Below the pieces are notes generated by a model. It did not search any database and was not told where the DNA came from. It was given only the letters and a program-made list of their open reading frames with translations. From Ophiosphaerella korrae (taxonomy: Eukaryota > Ascomycota > Dothideomycetes > Pleosporales > Phaeosphaeriaceae), in NCBI GenBank assembly GCA_028456385.1, contig JALNQF010000130.1, positions 1-64,000 on the forward strand: a stretch of DNA of 64,000 nt, written 5' to 3'. How positions within the stretch are numbered: the stretch's first letter is position 1; every line of letters starts with the position of its first letter. Below are positions 51,940-63,521 of the stretch, one piece after another. The position numbers and the translations under genes are program-made.

Positions 51940-53333
51940 GTAACCTTAGTTCATGGCCTTCTACGCTCCCGACCTGTGTAAGATAGACTTCACGCAAGAT
52001 ATACTTAAGGAGGTGCAACAACTAGTTGATTAGAAATAGGGGACGCACCATCCAATTAGTTCGGCAGTACAACACGGAAGGATACTCACCGCACTAGCCA
52101 AGATGTTGCGCATCTTGGCCAACGAGGTGGATAGTACTCTCCACAGTAGGAAGGCTTGCCCCAGAGGAACTGCGCATGGGCCGACTTGATCGCTGTGCAC
52201 CAAGAGACCGCCCGACCCTCCTTCCATTTAAATCCGATTAGGTAATTCGTTCATAAAACCCCAGCAGTCTCCTTCGTATGATTTGGGTTACTAACATGTA
52301 TGTATTCGCGCGGGTACACCGATGGAATCATTCTTGAACCAGGTTCAAGTATTGCGGATCCGTAGCATGACCTAGGCCGAGTCGACACGAGCCGGCTCTG
52401 CATCCTCCATCCTTCCCATCATACTCAGCCGATTTAAATTGTTGTATCAATATTTTTGAGTCTATTGGGTGAGTTATGCATGAATGGTATTACGAGGAAA
52501 AATACCATATGCTCTGAAATCCAAGACTCCTCGTTCCAAGAACTTTTAGTCTTTAGTTTATCAATTTCAAGAATATACGAGTCTTTCCTGGACTTGTACT
52601 TTGAAATATTAACTCAGTCCATTCGTAATAATTTATATCCTTCGATTAACGGATAGTTTCAATAAATCACTGGCAACTTGGACATTTTAGCTTCGTAGAG
52701 ACGGTAAAATTTCAAAGCCACTGTTTTCGAGATCAACGTTTGTTTGACGAAAGCAAAGTGAAATTATAAAGTAGAAGACCAAGAGTGTCCTGTGCTCGAT
52801 TTTATGAAACGAAGACTTAGCCGGCGATAGCCTTCGATCCGGGACCATGGTCCAGGTAGTAAAACTTATGTGTTTCCATGGGCATAATTGAACAAGAATC
52901 TGATCTTGGCCAGTTTTAGGGTGCGGGTTCTGCTCGTACCAGCTCCATTTCGACCTCAAGATCTTAGGTCTTGTGCTGTTTCCTTCGGATCGTAAGGTTG
53001 TATCCTTGTGGCAATTTCATACCTGTAAAGTAATAATTGATCCATACTAGACTGGATGGACGACATTAAACCCTGTAATCTCCTACTGACGAAGGATGAA
53101 AAGTATCACTATAGCTGATATAACAATGTTAACCACTTAGTCTTCAATCATCTTCGTAAGGGGATCAATCTTGTATATAAAATCTATTGAACACGGAATG
53201 TAATTCAGGTTTCGCCACTCAACCTCGAAGGGGTATGATTTCATCACAGTTGTTTATACATATTGTTTGACTCCTATATACAATGCTCTGCGAGAGTAAA
53301 GAATGAATCTAGGAGTGAACACCAGCAACAGAT
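51940..53333. other. Gene-free stretch
   Basis: About 1.4 kb between the carboxylesterase relic and the alpha-kinase stop codon. Short frames only (for example 52687-52959 minus), with no recognisable family. Confidence 0.4.
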
Positions 53334-56039
53334 TCAATATTCGTTACCGAGGACGATATTTCGTCTCGATTCGGACTTCATCTGGCTCCACAGGCCACCA
53401 CCTATCGCTGCAGTACTGAAGGCGGATGTATCCTTCTCAGAATGCTTAGGGCACCTCCTAGGAGGAAGCTTGCCCTGTGAGGTGTAAAAGAACTTGCTTA
53501 CATCGTACTCATGAATGTCACCGGGCGCTGCGCAAATCCATCGAACAGTGGATGATTGGAGCTGAGGCCAACACACATCGCACCAGCGACAGCCAGGGAA
53601 TTTAGGCGATGAATGAGAATCAACAAGACGGACGATGCTTTGGCAGAGTTTGTTGGAGCAGCAGACAGTTGGCTCCATGCCTGGCCATTGTTGTCGGAAT
53701 TCCCACTGGCCTGAGATTGCCATATCCCGATTGCTCAACAAGCCAAGCTGATGACAGACCTCGTTGCAAACGTGCTTGGCGAAGAAGAACTTGAAACCCT
53801 CACTATTGCAATTGGTATCGCAGAACTTGAATCGTTCCGGGTCTAATGTATGGATAGCTGGGTCGGTGAGCAAATTACCTACGCCTTGGAGATCAACAAC
53901 GATAAAGTGGCCCCATGAGCGTTCAAAAGTAAAATGCGAGAAGGCTTGTGCGATGCGATTGATGTCGTCCCCTGGAGAGTCCTCTCTAACCCATAGGCCG
54001 TTGCTGTTGTACTTGACATATGTGCCTTCGAGATATGGTTCGAGCGACAAATATTCCGTCTCTTGTCCAGTGGCCACCGCGTCGGATTTGCTCTGCAAAC
54101 ATGCCGTCACCACAAAGTCAATTGACTGGTCCGTCCTGACTAATCCATTGAATTCGAGGGCGAACGCTTTGCAAAGGGCCTGCACACGCATATCTTCAAT
54201 AAAATACTCCATACCCTTATCCCTGCTTTTAAAAGACTTGACTACATACTTGCAAGTTGAGGCTGCTATGCGAGCATAAGATGCCAAGCGCTGGGCTCCT
54301 TGGTCAAAAGGCTTCGATCGCGCGTGGACTATCAACTGTGCAAAACCCAGCTTGATGTTTTCGTTCGAGTCCATCATGTCAGCGAGCGTGCTATCACTGT
54401 AGACCACCACTTCAGGACAGTACCCCTCCAGATCCCAGGTTTTGTCTAACCATCCAGGAGAATCCCACTGTGTCGGCTCTTTCTTAGGAGGCACCTTGGC
54501 CTGAATGTTATCCTCAAAAACAGCAGACAATTTGCGATGAAGATTGGAAGGCTTCCTGGCGTTTGTGTAGTTGCTTGCGTTCATTTTACCGCTACTGAGG
54601 GCTAGTGAGTGCCGACTAGATGTGCGCGTAACAGAATCAGTTACGCTCTGAAGCACCAGGCGTTGGAGTGTGCTAGTATCCTTGCCCAGGCGTAGTTCCT
54701 GGAAGAGCAGCTTGGGCGTATCATTCATGCCGTGGCCATTGCCGTTTTTGCCAGTATTAGCGCTTGAGCTGGTGCTTATAGCATTGTAATACTTGTTACT
54801 GGAGAGTACCTGGCAATCTGCTCCTGCTGCAACATAGATACGAGAGAATGCCTCGACCATGCGGTCTGTTACTGAGTCAATGTAGAGGAAAGTATAATTG
54901 ATCCCAAGCTCAATAAGCCGCTGCATTACAGGATTGAATGTTAGGCTGTGAGGCTCGCTTCCAGGCTCGTAGTACTTGTTGTCATATGCGTGAGACATGT
55001 CGTGTAAAGCATGGCTGTGACCGGGTGCATCGGCAATGTGGATAACACACCGCGAAGGTTGCATCCATGTAGCATTGCTAGCCTGGCGAATCCCACCAAG
55101 GGCATCCGCGGTCCACCCTTCGCCGCCGTTAGCCTTCAACTTACCAAGAAACTCCCGCGCCTCATCCATGGATGTGGTGAAATCGAGAAATTCGACGTTG
55201 GGTGTGTCGCAGTGATCCTTATATCCCACTACAGCAATGCGCACTACCGACTCGCCGAGAAAGGCATCTTGGATGCTAGTCATAATGGTCCTGACTTGGT
55301 CTTTGGCCGCATCGATATATGGTCCCATAGAGGACGTTGTATCCATGACGAACAGTATATCGGTTGAACACACAGCTTTGAATAGACCCTTGTTATTGCG
55401 AGGCGGGACTTTCGCACTGGCCTTATCAATCTCACTCTGCATCTGGCGGACGCGGCGTTTAGACTCGGCAGCTGATACAGGTAATGACGACGGAGATGGT
55501 GATGAAGACAACGAGATTTTATTATTGTTATTCCTAGAAGGGGTGAACAAGTTAGGTATCGCACTGGGGGCTGAGCCCACGATGGGTGGGCGTGGGCAGG
55601 GTAGATGTTGGGTTACATGATATGATGGGGGCGGGCTGGACACGGACGAAGCCCAAGTCGATGTAGATGAAATTGAAGATGACTTTTTATTATTCACAGA
55701 GGAAACTGGTGGCGTTATTGAATAGCTGATGGATCCAAACTCTGACGCTTTTGTCGTCACTGATGAAGCAGGCGACGAGACGCCGCGAATAGGCGGATAG
55801 CGCAATAGCGTATCGGTTGCCGTTTTAAGGTCATTTATTGATGTACTTGATCGGCTTACGGAGGCCGATGAAGTTGATGGCGCTGAAGAGGGGTTGTGAG
55901 AAACTCGCGACGGCAGCAAGGCTGAGGGCATACCAAAAGCAGAACCGCGCAGCATTGCATCAGCCATACTACTCAAGTCTTCCTTCCTAGAGCGCGATAC
56001 AGACGTGGACGTCTTGTTCGATGGTGGCGGTGCGTCCAT
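53334..56039 (-). CDS. vWA domain-alpha-kinase protein
   Basis: Single exon, 901 aa. Residues 1-215 are Ser/Pro-rich and disordered. Residues about 224-415 form a von Willebrand A domain with a MIDAS-like DTTSSM at 233-238. Residues about 535-770 match alpha-kinases: a likely ATP-contacting Lys601 in YVVKSFK, the D716-LQGVG loop, LTDPAIHT at 724-731, and the zinc-type Cys/His set in CDTNCN...HVCNEVC (740-762). The tail (793-865) is Cys-rich (CC, CRWCDVC, C864). The layout resembles Dictyostelium VwkA, an atypical Ser/Thr kinase. Substrates here are unknown. It starts head-to-head with the ankyrin gene, 557 bp apart. Confidence 0.9.
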   Translation of the reverse strand: MDAPPPSNKTSTSVSRSRKEDLSSMADAMLRGSAFGMPSALLPSRVSHNPSSAPSTSSASVSRSSTSINDLKTATDTLLRYPPIRGVSSPASSVTTKASEFGSISYSITPPVSSVNNKKSSSISSTSTWASSVSSPPPSYHVTQHLPCPRPPIVGSAPSAIPNLFTPSRNNNNKISLSSSPSPSSLPVSAAESKRRVRQMQSEIDKASAKVPPRNNKGLFKAVCSTDILFVMDTTSSMGPYIDAAKDQVRTIMTSIQDAFLGESVVRIAVVGYKDHCDTPNVEFLDFTTSMDEAREFLGKLKANGGEGWTADALGGIRQASNATWMQPSRCVIHIADAPGHSHALHDMSHAYDNKYYEPGSEPHSLTFNPVMQRLIELGINYTFLYIDSVTDRMVEAFSRIYVAAGADCQVLSSNKYYNAISTSSSANTGKNGNGHGMNDTPKLLFQELRLGKDTSTLQRLVLQSVTDSVTRTSSRHSLALSSGKMNASNYTNARKPSNLHRKLSAVFEDNIQAKVPPKKEPTQWDSPGWLDKTWDLEGYCPEVVVYSDSTLADMMDSNENIKLGFAQLIVHARSKPFDQGAQRLASYARIAASTCKYVVKSFKSRDKGMEYFIEDMRVQALCKAFALEFNGLVRTDQSIDFVVTACLQSKSDAVATGQETEYLSLEPYLEGTYVKYNSNGLWVREDSPGDDINRIAQAFSHFTFERSWGHFIVVDLQGVGNLLTDPAIHTLDPERFKFCDTNCNSEGFKFFFAKHVCNEVCHQLGLLSNRDMAISGQWEFRQQWPGMEPTVCCSNKLCQSIVRLVDSHSSPKFPGCRWCDVCWPQLQSSTVRWICAAPGDIHEYDVSKFFYTSQGKLPPRRCPKHSEKDTSAFSTAAIGGGLWSQMKSESRRNIVLGNEY

Positions 56040-56596
56040 CTTTCTTGCTGCTCAGAAGGAAGCGACGTTGCAAGCGGGAAGGATACGAGAGGACAGAGTA
56101 GTTGCTTAGCTAAAAGTCCAAAGGAGCTGAATCTATAGCGATGCGACACGCTGCAGCCAAGAAACAAACAGGAGCGAAAGCAAGGCAGAATCAGAACAGA
56201 GCAGAACAGAACACAGTGGAGGCGTGGTATATGTAGCGTCAGGGAGTGCAAGGCTGAAAAGAAATCGGAAATATCATTTTGTCAAGATGCAGGAATGCTG
56301 CCGTATTGCTGTCCAATATCAATTGCTTCCGAGCGCCAATCGCGAAATACATAAGCCGGGGCCGAAGAGGCGTCAATCAGCGAGCATCATTCGCGAAGAA
56401 CGCGCCGGTGAAGAGGGGAAGTTCAGCTCATTCGTTATTCTCTGCCTTGCCCTGCGTGGATAGATGATCTTCTCCTTTTTTGTCCGGATCATTGCCATTC
56501 TTTATTATTCCTCATTCACTCCTAGGAAACTATGGCATTGACACCCCCAAGGGCACAACAGGACTCGACATAGGCAAGCAGACTAGCGGCTGTAGC
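56040..56596. promoter_or_regulatory. Divergent intergenic region (alpha-kinase / ankyrin)
   Basis: 557 bp between the two start codons, so both promoters and 5' leaders must lie here. The open frame of the ankyrin gene extends upstream to 56480 without an ATG in phase, so part of this is probably 5' UTR. No specific motif recognised. Confidence 0.5.
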
Positions 56597-59500
56597 ATGG
56601 AACCCAGCCCATTGTCGGCCCGGGCCGTCGACCTTCTCTGCAAGGCTGGGCTCCACCCACCCACCTTAGTCCCGCCATTGCAGAAGCCGCCTGCCACAGA
56701 TTTTGAGTGTTCGCTACCTGAACACGTTAACGCAGCACGAGCACTTCTTGTCCAAAATCGCACTGCGAACCCTACGTATCGCGCACCGGTTCAACAAAAG
56801 CGCCGCCTTTTCCAGTCAGAGAGGAAGCTTAGAATAGCTTGCGATGAAGCCACATGGACTTTTACAAAACATGAGGTTGCTTCTACTTTCGACAAATTGC
56901 TCTCATGCGAGCCACGGCTGGCGGTTGGTGTCACCCATGCTGTTTTGTCGCACGCGTCCGTATCATCTCTCGACGAATTGTGGTCTCACTTCCTCGACTC
57001 GAAGTTGGAGAAGAAGACGAATGACGTTTTCAGCACATCGAAGGTGTCCGCTGGGCCTAGTATCACATGGCTAGATCATGTAATCAAAAAGCTGGACATC
57101 GACTATGTACGCTTGATTTGTCAGGCTGGCATAAGTTCACAGGCTTTGGACAAAGCATTTTCCATTGCCCTCGCTCAGCACTCGCTGGACGCAATGGAGA
57201 TCCTGCTCGCCTTCGGAGCCCGAGCTTCTGCGTGCCAGGATGAACTCAAAAAGTTGTTCAAATGTAACGATGTTACTATTGTCAAACTGCTACTATCGGC
57301 CCACCTAGGCGCAATGAGCATTGAGGCTTGGCGGCAAAGTCTGACTGAGGAAATATCAGAGAGTGAAAGGCAACCGTCATCCGTATTGCTTCTGTGCCTT
57401 CTTAACCGCCCGAGCATAGTTTGCACATCTTTACTACTTGATGCTCTCAAGTCGCAGAATCTACAAGCCGTGGCTGCCTTACTCGCGTTCGCAAATCCAG
57501 AGACCTGTCTTGTCGATGCCGGTCATGCGGCATGCAGCCTGGCTTCCCATATCGGTGACATTGAACAACGATACCAGTTCTTTATGCTTTTAGCTAGTGC
57601 TGGACTTCTTCTTGATAGTGAGACTACCCGTAACGAGCTCATGATCCTTGCCAAGGTGCGCCATCTCTCATTTTTGCGGTTGTTGGTCGACGCTGGCGTG
57701 GTGTTGGATATGGAGCCGCATAATGTAGTTGCATATGCTGTATCCACAGCTGATACCGAATTGCTAGAGTCTCTCAAAAGTGGTGAATTTCGCAGCCCGG
57801 CTACGAACGCCCTTGACTTCATCCCGGAGTCTATATCGAAATCAAAGTTACTGCAGCTGTTAGACATATTGGCGCCGCGAGGACTCAAAGGGAAACCACT
57901 CGATAATCTTCTGGTCCGTACAGTATGTGATGGGCAAGTTAAACTGGCTGAGAAGCTGTTGGATATCGGGGCATCGGTCGAGTACAACAAAGCCTGTGCG
58001 ATACAGGCAGTCACCAAAAAGGCTGACTTTGAGATGCTCAACATACTACTCGGAAGACCATGTTCCGCAGTCATCCTCACCGAAGTTGTTCCTATCGCCA
58101 TGGCTTTGGAATCAAGACGTGATCGACGTCGGACGATGGAGGCACTCCTCAAAAAGGGGATAGTACCGCAACAACTCAGCATACTCTTGCAGATTTTGAC
58201 AGCCGAAGAAGGCGATATTGATTTGATGCTCGTCCGTATTCTCGTTCAGCACGGCGCGCTCGTCGAGGGCGTCGGTGAGGAATCGAACAATGCAGTCTTC
58301 CAGGCAGCGCGGAGATGCGATGTAGCCGTACTGTCAACGCTCTGTAACGCCACGCCATCAATAACAACATGGTCCAAATCCTTACCCTTGGCCTTCGAGG
58401 GGAGAGAGACGTACGGATACGATGCGGCGTTGCAAACTATGGAATTGCTTCTCAAGCGGGGTGCGGTGGGTATGCCCGTCAATGAGACGCTGCTAGCTGC
58501 GGCCATTCAAGACACGAGACTAGATATGGTTCGCATACTGGTAGAATTTGGCGCTGATGCAAACTTTTCTCATGGAACTACTTATGAGGTCGCGCTAGTA
58601 TCAGGCAACTTCGAGCTTCTTGAGATTCTGTGCTCAGGATGTCCTCCCAGCCAAGCAAGTATTGAACACGTTCTACATATAGCGATAGAGCCTAAAAACT
58701 ACAGTTGGGCCGCACTAGAGCTCTTTTTAAGCTCAGCCCAATGTGCTGGAACGGCGCTGAATGCAGTATGGGATACTATGAAGCTCACCGGGAACCCAAA
58801 TTTGAAAACCATAATGCCATGCTTGTTGAAACATGGACTAAATTTAGACCTCGGAAAAGAGTCTGTGCTATTCTTGGTCATAACGATGGAAAACGTTGAC
58901 CTGCTGAGTGACATGCTTCATGCGGATGTAAGTGTCAGCCTCCTTACTGAAGCATTTGCAATGGCAGCAGACTCCGACTCCAGGGAATTTAGAGTCAAAG
59001 CCATGGCCATACTTCTCGAGAAAGCGAAATCAGCGGAAATCGGGCAGTCGAGAGAACTGTTGCGGCAGACCTGTATTGCCTTTGGCGGCGATTTCGCAGG
59101 CCTGGATCTTCTTGTCCACCACAAAGCCAACATTAATTTCGGCGGTGGAGCTGCCGTATTAGCGGCTGCTGGAGAAGGAAATATCAAGCTGGTCAGTCAC
59201 CTGCTGGCATATGACGCCTCTTTTGATACCGTACGTCGAGCCTGTCTTGCCGTAGCTGCGTCCACTACTGTGACATCTGCCCAGAAGCAGGAGGCCTTTT
59301 TTACCTTGTTGAAAGCAATCAACAAATCTACGACAAGGGCACGACACATGTCGCAACTACTGGCCGAATCCGTTCAAGAGCTTCCTGATCAAATACAACT
59401 TCCCATGCTTTTAATCGACCTTGGTGTGGAAATCGGGTATGAGATTTTGGAAGCGGCTATGCAGACAGCTTCACGCGAGCTCTTCCATACACTAGTGGGC

Positions 59501-61355
59501 GGTCGAAACGGCATTGACATTACCAGGATCTTCAGAGAAGCTCGGAAGAGTCGGGTTCAGGATGAAAGGAAGTATTGGATATACGAGATCTTACTGAAAA
59601 GGGGAGTGCGTAAAGATGAAATATCTGCGGCTCTTGTTGATACTTTATCAACATGTTCGTCAAGCAATTTGGAACTCCCAAAGCTGCTACTTGAGCACGG
59701 CGCGGTTGTTAGCTATAAAATGTGTGCCGCTTTCGTCCAAGCCATCAACGCGGATTCGCTTGTAGCTATACAGCTACTGAGTCAATATCTCCTCGATGAT
59801 CATACTGCTTCCATTGCTTTTGATCTGGTGCAGACGGCGTCGGCATTGAGCCTAAGCACACGCGCTGGGGCGTACGCTTACCTACTACACTGGAACATCA
59901 ACGCACCCTCCATTTACAAAGCCCTGCTCCAAACTCTCGAGGCTAAATCTTCTAATCTATCTATCCTGTTGCAGCTGCTTGAAAAAGGCGCGGATCCGAA
60001 CCAAGAGTCCGCTCGCTGCTTTATCCTAGCTATGAAAATGAAGAAGGAACTGGAATTCCGGATGTTATCCCGATATGCAAACATCGCTGTCGTTGTAAGA
60101 GCACTCATGAGGATTTTTCGAGATGAACAGGAAGTTCTGATTTGGCTCAACATCTGTCTTGAAGAGCAGCCCCGCCTTCGCCTCAACGTCGTGAACGACC
60201 ATGAGTTACTCTACGACTGTATGCGGAGATTCCCTGCCGGCACTGGGCTTCTGATAACCCTCCTTCATATTGGGATATCTCCTTTGTCCCCAATAAAAGT
60301 AGTGCTCTCCGTCGGCGGTGAGCTTGAGTTGTCCACGCCTCTGATCTGGGCCATCCTTACTGAGCGAAAGATTGACAACAAAATTATAGTTGCCCTCATT
60401 CGGCATGGGGGTCATGACGGTCAGTACTTTCTCTGCCAGCGTCTTCTATCGGTCCATTCCGTGGATCGGGGGGGGGGGTTTTCTTCAGTGCCAGCGCTGG
60501 AACTGCAGCTAACAGCTCCATGTAGTAATCCCCACTTATTCAACAGAGAAGTCTAAAATCACTGCGGCTTTTGCATGTCTACTAGACAAGTCCCGTGTGC
60601 CCGTATTGAAAGCGCTTCTCGAGTTGGATCGTGAAGGTGTGCTCCAAAGTAGCACGCCCGTTTGTACATTTCGCTATTTCGGCACGGGAGGAGATGCTGG
60701 CGCAGAAAAGGCCGAGGATGGCTTGGGCACGGAGATTCCTCTACGTCAAGCTTGCTTACTTCTAGGCAATCTCGGAGCATACCGCGCCCTAGGTTGCAAT
60801 GAAACGCCAAACGATGGCACCCTCCACCTTGCAGCTTTGATGGCGCTGCCAAAATTTGTTACGTGGCTACTTGAATTCCATGATCCGGATGCGAAGGTCC
60901 CAGATGAATTTGACCAGATGGTGCCGCTTGCTCTAGCATGCACCCCCAGAAACGTTCCTTGGTGCAAGATAGCGAACCAAGAGGGCGACATTGTTACTCG
61001 ACAGAAGGAGTGCATCATGCTGTTGGGCCCCAAGACGAATAGTACCTGGCGCTACAGAAACAAGACGGTCCTTCACATCGCGATGGAGAATGGAGCCAAA
61101 GTAACAGAAGTCATGCTCGAAGCTCTCAATGTCCGAAACGACCAATATCGCGACAAGAATTACTTGTACCAGGATAAAACCGGGACGGAGTACCCGCCAG
61201 AAGCTTATGTCTCCAAGCTAATGAAGGAGGTTAGCAATCTAGAGAAAGCCCTGATCATCGAACAACTCCGCAATAGCCACTTTCGATCCGACGACTTTCA
61301 AACACCGTCGACTAAGGCCCAGCGACGGATGCACGGCACGGGCTTCGCGTACTAG
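56597..61355 (+). CDS. Giant ankyrin-repeat protein
   Basis: Two exons, 56597-60419 and 60526-61355, give 1550 aa. The first in-frame ATG is 56597 (MEPSPLSARAVD). The 106-bp intron starts gtcagt, has a branch-like gctaac near 60509 and ends catgtag. Splicing joins RHGGHDV to IPTYSTEKSK and keeps the frame to the stop at 61355. Without splicing the frame would stop at 60556. The protein is nearly all degenerate ankyrin-type helix pairs of about 33 residues (AMEILLAFGA, AEKLLDIGASV, MVRILVEFGADANF, LPKLLLEHGAVVS, LLEKGADPN, TLHLAALMALPKFVTWLLE). No enzymatic domain is seen. Probably a large protein-binding scaffold. Confidence 0.85.
60468..60478 (+). repeat. Eleven-G homopolymer inside intron
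   Basis: A run of 11 G lies in the intron of the ankyrin gene, so length variation here would not affect the protein. It is the kind of tract that easily misleads gene prediction. Confidence 0.8.
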
Positions 61356-62308
61356 GCAAGGCAAGGGCGTATTGTACTACACACGAAATTAAAGCGGTAT
61401 CCCTATGCAATGGGTTCTAAGCATATTTTAGAGTTTATTTAACAAAACAAAAAAATAATAATACTGTAATATTTGCATGGAATATGTATAATATTGTATG
61501 CTAGATAGAAATATAAAGATGATTAATTTAATTCTGAATAAATTTTGAATAAGTTGTAGCTATCTTGTACAGTATATACCCTCTAGGACTAACTATAGTA
61601 TTACTACTACTCTGAGTAGGTTTCCTAAGTGGAAATACCTGGGTAAGCTTTCATCTCACTGACTAGTGCATCCTAGCCTTGGCAGGTAAAGACCAATGCA
61701 TTGTCAATCATGGCGTCCCTTGCGCCATTCCAGATACACACGCCTTGTTTCTTTCTATTGTGAGAGTAGTCAACATGTGATGATTCCATGTCGTCCCGGC
61801 CTGCAAGTTTTACCTGCAGAAAATCAGCTCACGAACATCACTTGCAAGGATTCTTGTCAGTCGACGTGACATTTCTCATCCCTCACGTGACACGACACAT
61901 CACCTCACGCAATAAGAAACGAATCCATCAAACATGGGGATTACTTGGTCGAAATGGTCTGATCGAATCGACAGGCATCTAAAAGATGTAAACAGACAGC
62001 CATCCAGCCTCGCCGTAAAAACTCCATGCCGTTTCCTTGTTCATCGATGAAGATTGAATCAGCCGACGCGGGCTAGCCAGACTAGCCAGTCCAGTCTGAT
62101 GATGCAAGCCCTCTCAGGCGCCACACACTGCCTTCCACACGCCCTTTAGCGCCCGGATGAGGGCGCGCCAGTCCAGATCACGACACTTGTTTGGGTCGGG
62201 GTCACGGGCCGTTTTCTCGGGAGACTTGGGGCTTGCCGCTGGGACATGTGTGAGGCTAACAGGAACCATATTGTCGGTAGTCACGGGCTCCGTCAGCCTC
62301 GCCTCATG
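61356..62308. other. Intergenic between convergent genes
   Basis: About 950 bp. The first 250 bp after the ankyrin stop are very AT-rich (aaaacaaaaaaataataata near 61,445), suitable for 3' end formation. No gene supported. Confidence 0.4.
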
Positions 62309-62802
62309 CTAATCGATGCCGTGTTGCTGCTTCAGCTTTTCTAACGACTCCTGGCGCTCGGCGAGATCGGTTGTCTTTGTCATTTTCTCGGGCTGGTGGT
62401 ATAGGACTGGGCGGGTTAGTACGAGGGAGATGGGATTGGAGGGCAAGGGGGAAGCGCACCGACGAGGTAGCGGTTCTGGAAGTTGAAGCCGTTGAGCTTG
62501 TCGCAGGCGGATTTGGCGTCCATTACGTCTTCATAGACGACGAAGGCGGTGCCCTTGGTGTTGTTGGCGATGCCTTGGCGGATCTGGCTGCAGGATTGTT
62601 AGGTGGGAGGGTGCTGGGGAGGGTGCTGGGGAGGGTGATGGGGAGGGTGATGGACGGACCGGACGGGGCCGAATTTGCCGAAGAGGTCAAAGAGTTCTTC
62701 TGGGGTGACGTTGAAGCTGCGTGGGTTAGCCGGGCGGCGGGCGCGGTGGTGCGGGGGGTGCAACCTCAGGTTCTTTACAAAGAGAGCTCTAGATGGCGAC
62801 AT
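62309..62802 (-). CDS. SF3B6: U2 snRNP branch-site protein SF3B6 (p14)
   Basis: Four exons on the minus strand, 62802-62765, 62716-62660, 62587-62460 and 62406-62309, with GT-AG introns of 48, 72 and 53 bp, give 106 aa. The RRM is clear: RNP2 is ALFVKNL, followed by [27 protein letters not shown]1 is [19 protein letters not shown], then [21 protein letters not shown]. The family is 110-125 aa. It sits on SF3B1 in the U2 snRNP and contacts the branch adenosine during pre-mRNA splicing in the nucleus. Each intron is needed for the conserved sequence to read through, which supports the model strongly. Confidence 0.93.
62599..62652. repeat. 12-bp minisatellite in SF3B6 intron 2
   Basis: About four and a half tandem copies of a 12-mer of the form gtgctggggagg / gtgatggggagg. 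On the coding strand it supplies the C-rich tract ahead of the intron's 3' splice site. Confidence 0.8.
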
Positions 62803-63521
62803 GTTAGCGGAGGCCGTGGGTTGGCCGCAGGCAGGATGGGCAGGCTTGCCTGTTGATTTCCGGGGCTATGCTCTTTCCACCGCGACTCATACTTTGGCGA
62901 CTGTGGAGGGGGCTGATGGGGGCGTTGGGAGGGAGGGCGTCGTGCAGACGTGAAGACGAACGGGCGAGAGGCGTGGATGGCGCGGATTCGATCAGTCCTG
63001 GGAACCGCGGGTCTTAGCGCGCCCACGTGACGGGCCAGTGTTGCTGTGGCGGATGGAGACGCGGAGAGGCTTGGCACTCCCGAGCGGCGGTCGAGGGCGC
63101 AGTGCCGCGCCGGCGGGGGGGACGAAGCTGCGCCGCAGAGACGGAGAGCCACGGCGGAGCGGGCGAGCAGCTCATTGAGGCCTGCATCGTCTCCCGCGGC
63201 GAGTGCAGCGCCTGTGGTGGTGGCCGGGGACGGTGCCCGCTCCAGTCTACCAGTCGGAGTCGTCTGCAACGCCGAGTCTGTGCGCGCGCAGCAGCAAGCA
63301 AGCACCAGCAGCATCCACCACCGCCCATCGCATCCTCTCCCCACACCCACCGTCACGCCAGCCGCCGCCCTGCCTGCCGCTCTCTGGGCGCCCAATTCGC
63401 TCGTTCCGTGGCCGCCTTCTCGCTGCGCCCTCTGGGACCTCTCTGCAGCACGCGCTGGGACATGCCCCCGTCCTGCGCTGCCGCCCGATAGCTTGCCTCA
63501 GCACGCCCGCCCGCCGCCGCG
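62803..63521. other. GC-rich divergent upstream region
   Basis: About 720 bp, markedly GC-rich, between the start codons of SF3B6 and the next gene. Long open frames on both strands here are low-complexity and expected from GC content, so none is called. It should hold both promoters and 5' leaders. Confidence 0.45.

Noticed and set aside
53764..54279. 171-codon plus-strand frame
   Set aside because: Antisense to the alpha-kinase domain, with no family features.
57523..58182. 219-codon open frame on the minus strand inside the ankyrin gene
   Set aside because: It lies wholly antisense to a strongly supported coding exon, has low-complexity Ser/Arg composition and matches no family.
60457..60556. 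Apparent frameshift at the poly-G run in the ankyrin gene
   Set aside because: A well-formed intron (60420-60525) restores the frame exactly, so no frameshift is needed.
62371..62856. 161-codon plus-strand frame over the SF3B6 locus
   Set aside because: Antisense to four spliced, conserved exons. It is Gly/Val/Arg-rich as expected from GC-rich DNA and the minisatellite.
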